DNA from: Theocolax elegans
Lineage: Eukaryota > Arthropoda > Insecta > Hymenoptera > Cerocephalidae
Reading direction: 5' to 3'
DNA length: 64,000 bases
NCBI GenBank assembly: GCA_026168455.1
Contig: CM047431.1
Span: 53,256,029-53,320,028 of the forward strand
Made by a program: the position numbers and the translations under genes. Within the stretch, counting starts at the first letter, position 1; each line of letters begins with the position of its first letter. Positions 61,192-64,000 of this stretch are shown piece after piece. The notes beneath the pieces are model-generated. The model saw nothing but the letters and a program-made list of their open reading frames with translations. It had not been told where the DNA came from and did not search any database.

Positions 61192-62954
61192 AAAAAAAAA
61201 TTCAATTTAAAATAGGACGTATTCCGTGCTATTGTTACTTTCCTTTTCCTTCTATTTGTTGGACAATGTTTTTCGTGTTAATGTTTCACTTTCTTTCTCT
61301 TAAATGAACAGATTGTCTAATTGCATTCTGGTAGTTATTTTACATTAGCAATTATTTTATCTGTGGATTGTATATACCTAAGTTTCGATCGATCTTTGCG
61401 CGTTATAATTAAATTTAGTTACTTTTTCTTAATTAAATATTTCTTCCTCATACATTTGACTAACTTTTTCAGTTGAAGTACACAAGTAAACAATTAGCAG
61501 ATTTATGTACGTAAATAAATATATGAATAATTGTAGTCATTTTTTAAAAATCAGTAGAAAACCGCTAATTGTTAACCTAGAAAATAATTATTTCTAATCT
61601 TAAAGTGATAATGGTCAAATTTTTATACTTACAATACTGTTAGATATATACAGTAAGGAAAAGGATTATACTTGCATTAAGTGAACAATTTCTTATATAG
61701 AAAAATTACATAACGACCCGATAGTTAAGGTATCCTAAATTTAATGCAACTAATCCTTTTTATACTAGGATCTATGCGACCTTTAAAAATTGTATCTAAA
61801 ATATTGAATTAAAAATTTGAAATAAAACATGTACGAATAGGTTAAACACAGGGGGGACGTGATAATTACCTCGTTTAAAAAAAAAAAAAAAAGTAATTTT
61901 TGTTAATAATAATAGATAAGCAAATTTTTGATTGGTAATTGCCAAACAAAAATGACATAAACTTTCAATTGAAAAATGCTTTTTAAATAATCAATGTATA
62001 ATTATAAAAAAGTGTATAGATTAAATAATTATTTCGTTGAATATTCGGTCACTGCTTTTTCTATCTATATATACAATTGCAATTTCCCAATGGTCATATA
62101 GATTTAATCGGTACATAATTTACACAAAAATTTAGCAAAAATAGTTATAACTACGCACTTTTATGTTCGAATATAATCTAAATCGAATATAATATAAATT
62201 ATACATCTATATATACGCGTATAGTCGGAAATAATTACGGGAACTTATACGACACGCGACAAATCTCCCAATACATGAAAAAATTAAACCTTGGCATTTT
62301 GCGCTTATCGAATTTCGAGCCGAGACCCCCGAATTCTTGATCCAATCCCTAATAATGAATGATCAACGCGAATCGATCAGCCCGACTGATTAATTAACGA
62401 AACGAAAAAAGAAGAGGATATCAAAGAGCACGAGGGGAGGTGAAAGAGAGAGAGAGAGAGAAAGAGAGGGAAGGTAAAAGAGCTTAAAAATGTACTATTT
62501 GGGATGCAGGAAAGCAAAGCAAATATCGTCGAGCCGAGTAATCGCCGGAGGCGGCACATCAATCTAAGCTTCGACTAAGCCTCGGCTTCTCTTACAATGC
62601 AACGGATTTTCCTATACTTTTACTTTTTTCTTTAACAGCTGTTGCTACGCAATTCAAATATGAAAATGCGAGTACCTGAATATCACTTTCTTTTTTCTTC
62701 CATCCGAAAGCACACGTAGTAAGTAAGTAAAGAGACGGCACTGAGTAGAAATGTACTTATCAATTTGTTTATCTAAATTTATTATTTCGTGAATGATATG
62801 TAGGTTCAATTATTTTGAATTATATTTCACTGTGTAACAATTTTCTTCTCGCTTTGAGTAACAGTGTATAAAATTTTTAACTCTAAGTTAATATAGAGAT
62901 GTTATTATTTATTTCGAAGATGTCGAAAAGTTAAAAAGTAGCGTTATTTATTTG
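61192..62954. other. AT-rich non-coding DNA with a purine-rich patch
   Basis: No gene supported. 62390-62580 is GC/GA-rich and includes a GA microsatellite; its minus frame (Ser/Leu/Phe-rich) is a low-complexity product. A worn repeat at about 61770-62010 matches 52420-52660. Confidence 0.5.
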
Positions 62955-63596
62955 TTAACCCATTGTAACGACTAAAACTTTTATTTTTTAACGTGCTTTT
63001 GACCGAAAAATTCATGTGTATAACGAGACAAAATAAGTAGACTAAAGATACGGTGTTTTAAGTTTTTGGGTGAGTTAAATTCGAATTCGATATATTCAAA
63101 ACTTAAAAATGTTGACTACAAATTTGAGTATGGAGGTTTTTGTAGACAAAAATCTTTGATTTTTTGTTTTCATTTTTTTTCTTTGAGACATAAAATACAA
63201 TAATGACTAAAACTTTCTTCAATTATTGATTCAACCACAAAATGTTCTAGGGAATTTTGTATATATATATATGTTTTTTCTTCCAATATGGCGGATAGAG
63301 TTTAAAAACTTCTCAGAAACCCGCATTTTTCAATACAATTATTTTTTTTAGAAACTGGATAGTTTAGAAAAATATTCCATAGAACACCAATATGTTAGAA
63401 TGGATTATAGAACACTAGATTTTTTGGAAAACATGTTTTGGAAAAAAAAATCAAATGTGCAAAATACTTTTTCAAAAAATGTAAAAGTATTCTTTGACTG
63501 ATTCTGCTGTAAAATTATTTTATTGAAGCTTATTGATTACGAGAAATAAATTCGTCAAATGTTCGGTGGTACTGATGTAGTCGTTATGTGATTTAA
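62955..63596. mobile_element. Possible piggyBac-like MITE, ~640 bp
   Basis: TTAA at 62955-62958 and 63593-63596. Ends are TTAACCCATTGTAACGACTA and TAGTCGTTATGTGATTTAA, which pair over AACGACTA and imperfectly toward the tips. The interior is AT-rich and non-coding. The left tip resembles that of 40139-40512. Confidence 0.5.
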
Positions 63597-63767
63597 AGTT
63601 TGATAATTTTATAAGAAGATTTAAAACTCATGTAACTTTATTTTAAATTTATGTCAAATATATTTTAATAACAACATTTACGTTATATTTGTGGTATTAT
63701 GCGCGACTGTTATTTATTTCGATATTTAATCAGTATTTGGTCCCCGCGTGGCCATACTACGCGTTAC

Positions 63768-63915
63768 AGATTTTGCACTTAATTTTTTTAAATTCCTTTT
63801 TAATTTTTGTAAGTATAAATACTATGGTACTGCAAAAATAATGTGCCTGACTCGAAAATACATAAATTAAGAAATACCTTTGAAAAATCAATAAGCGTCG
63901 GTAAATGTGAAAACG
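63768..63915. repeat. Dispersed repeat, copy related to 27528-27712
   Basis: Shared blocks: ACAGATTTTGCACTTAATTT, TTTTTAATTTTTGTAAG, AATGTGCCTGACTC, TTTGAAAAATCAATAAG and CGTCGGTAAATGTG. The limits are approximate. Confidence 0.55.
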
Positions 63916-64000
63916 TTAAAACGTAATAAATGTATATTAAAATATACGATAAATACACCACAAATATACCAATATATATCGAGATCTATCGAAATATATC

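Noticed and set aside
1..64000. CRISPR arrays, rRNA genes, telomeric TTAGG arrays, known conserved microRNAs
   Set aside because: Looked for by eye (including let-7, miR-1, bantam and miR-124 seeds in full-length form) and not found. GCACGCGGTG near 58622 only partly resembles miR-124 and lacks a hairpin.

Overview
This is an AT-rich, intron- and transposon-laden stretch of an arthropod nuclear genome, almost certainly an insect. The one gene I can name with confidence is myosuppressin (leucomyosuppressin, an FLRFamide-family neuropeptide). Its two coding exons lie on the + strand at 41609-41810 and 45505-45593 and end in [14 protein letters not shown]. The mature peptide is the common insect form, and the precursor domain reads like the hymenopteran type. 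Undepleted CpG, TA/CT/TG microsatellites and the many short DNA transposons would suit a wasp, ant or sawfly, but the order is an inference.

Layout. 1-3414: mostly non-coding, with one possible coding exon on the minus strand (1486-1706). 3415-14695: a transposon graveyard. It holds a dead I-clade-like LINE with CCHC gag, APE endonuclease and RNase H remnants but no visible reverse transcriptase, MITEs nested in it, and several long foldback (snap-back) elements, one carrying a near-perfect 161-bp-arm palindrome. 16740-16828: a good TATA/initiator promoter and a short non-coding exon ending in a consensus splice donor. I propose this as the myosuppressin 5' end, which would give a ~24.8-kb first intron (16829-41599). 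That intron holds a TTAA-flanked piggyBac-like element, several MITEs and a striking 996-bp palindrome (36388-37383) with two collinear 470-bp arms. 41600-46150: myosuppressin coding exons, second intron and 3' UTR. 46555-49068: a young 1.26-kb tandem duplication just beyond the gene. 49135-57480: further MITE families, a CRE-like cluster and a tRNA-derived SINE. 57693-61191: a second young tandem duplication (period 1,746 bp) with CRE sites and higher GC. 61192-64000: AT-rich DNA with another TTAA-flanked element.

The myosuppressin precursor would enter the secretory pathway, be cut at the Lys-Arg before the peptide, and be amidated from the Gly-Arg signal. The repeats appear as several families with multiple relatives in the window: TACACTGAG TIR elements; TTAA-flanked elements with GGGGATGTGATAC-like ends; CCCTAGTGGAAT-ended elements; and GGGGTATTCCACG foldbacks. 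No bacterial, CRISPR or rRNA features are present. Most short open frames here are chance products of TA-rich and microsatellite DNA and are not annotated.
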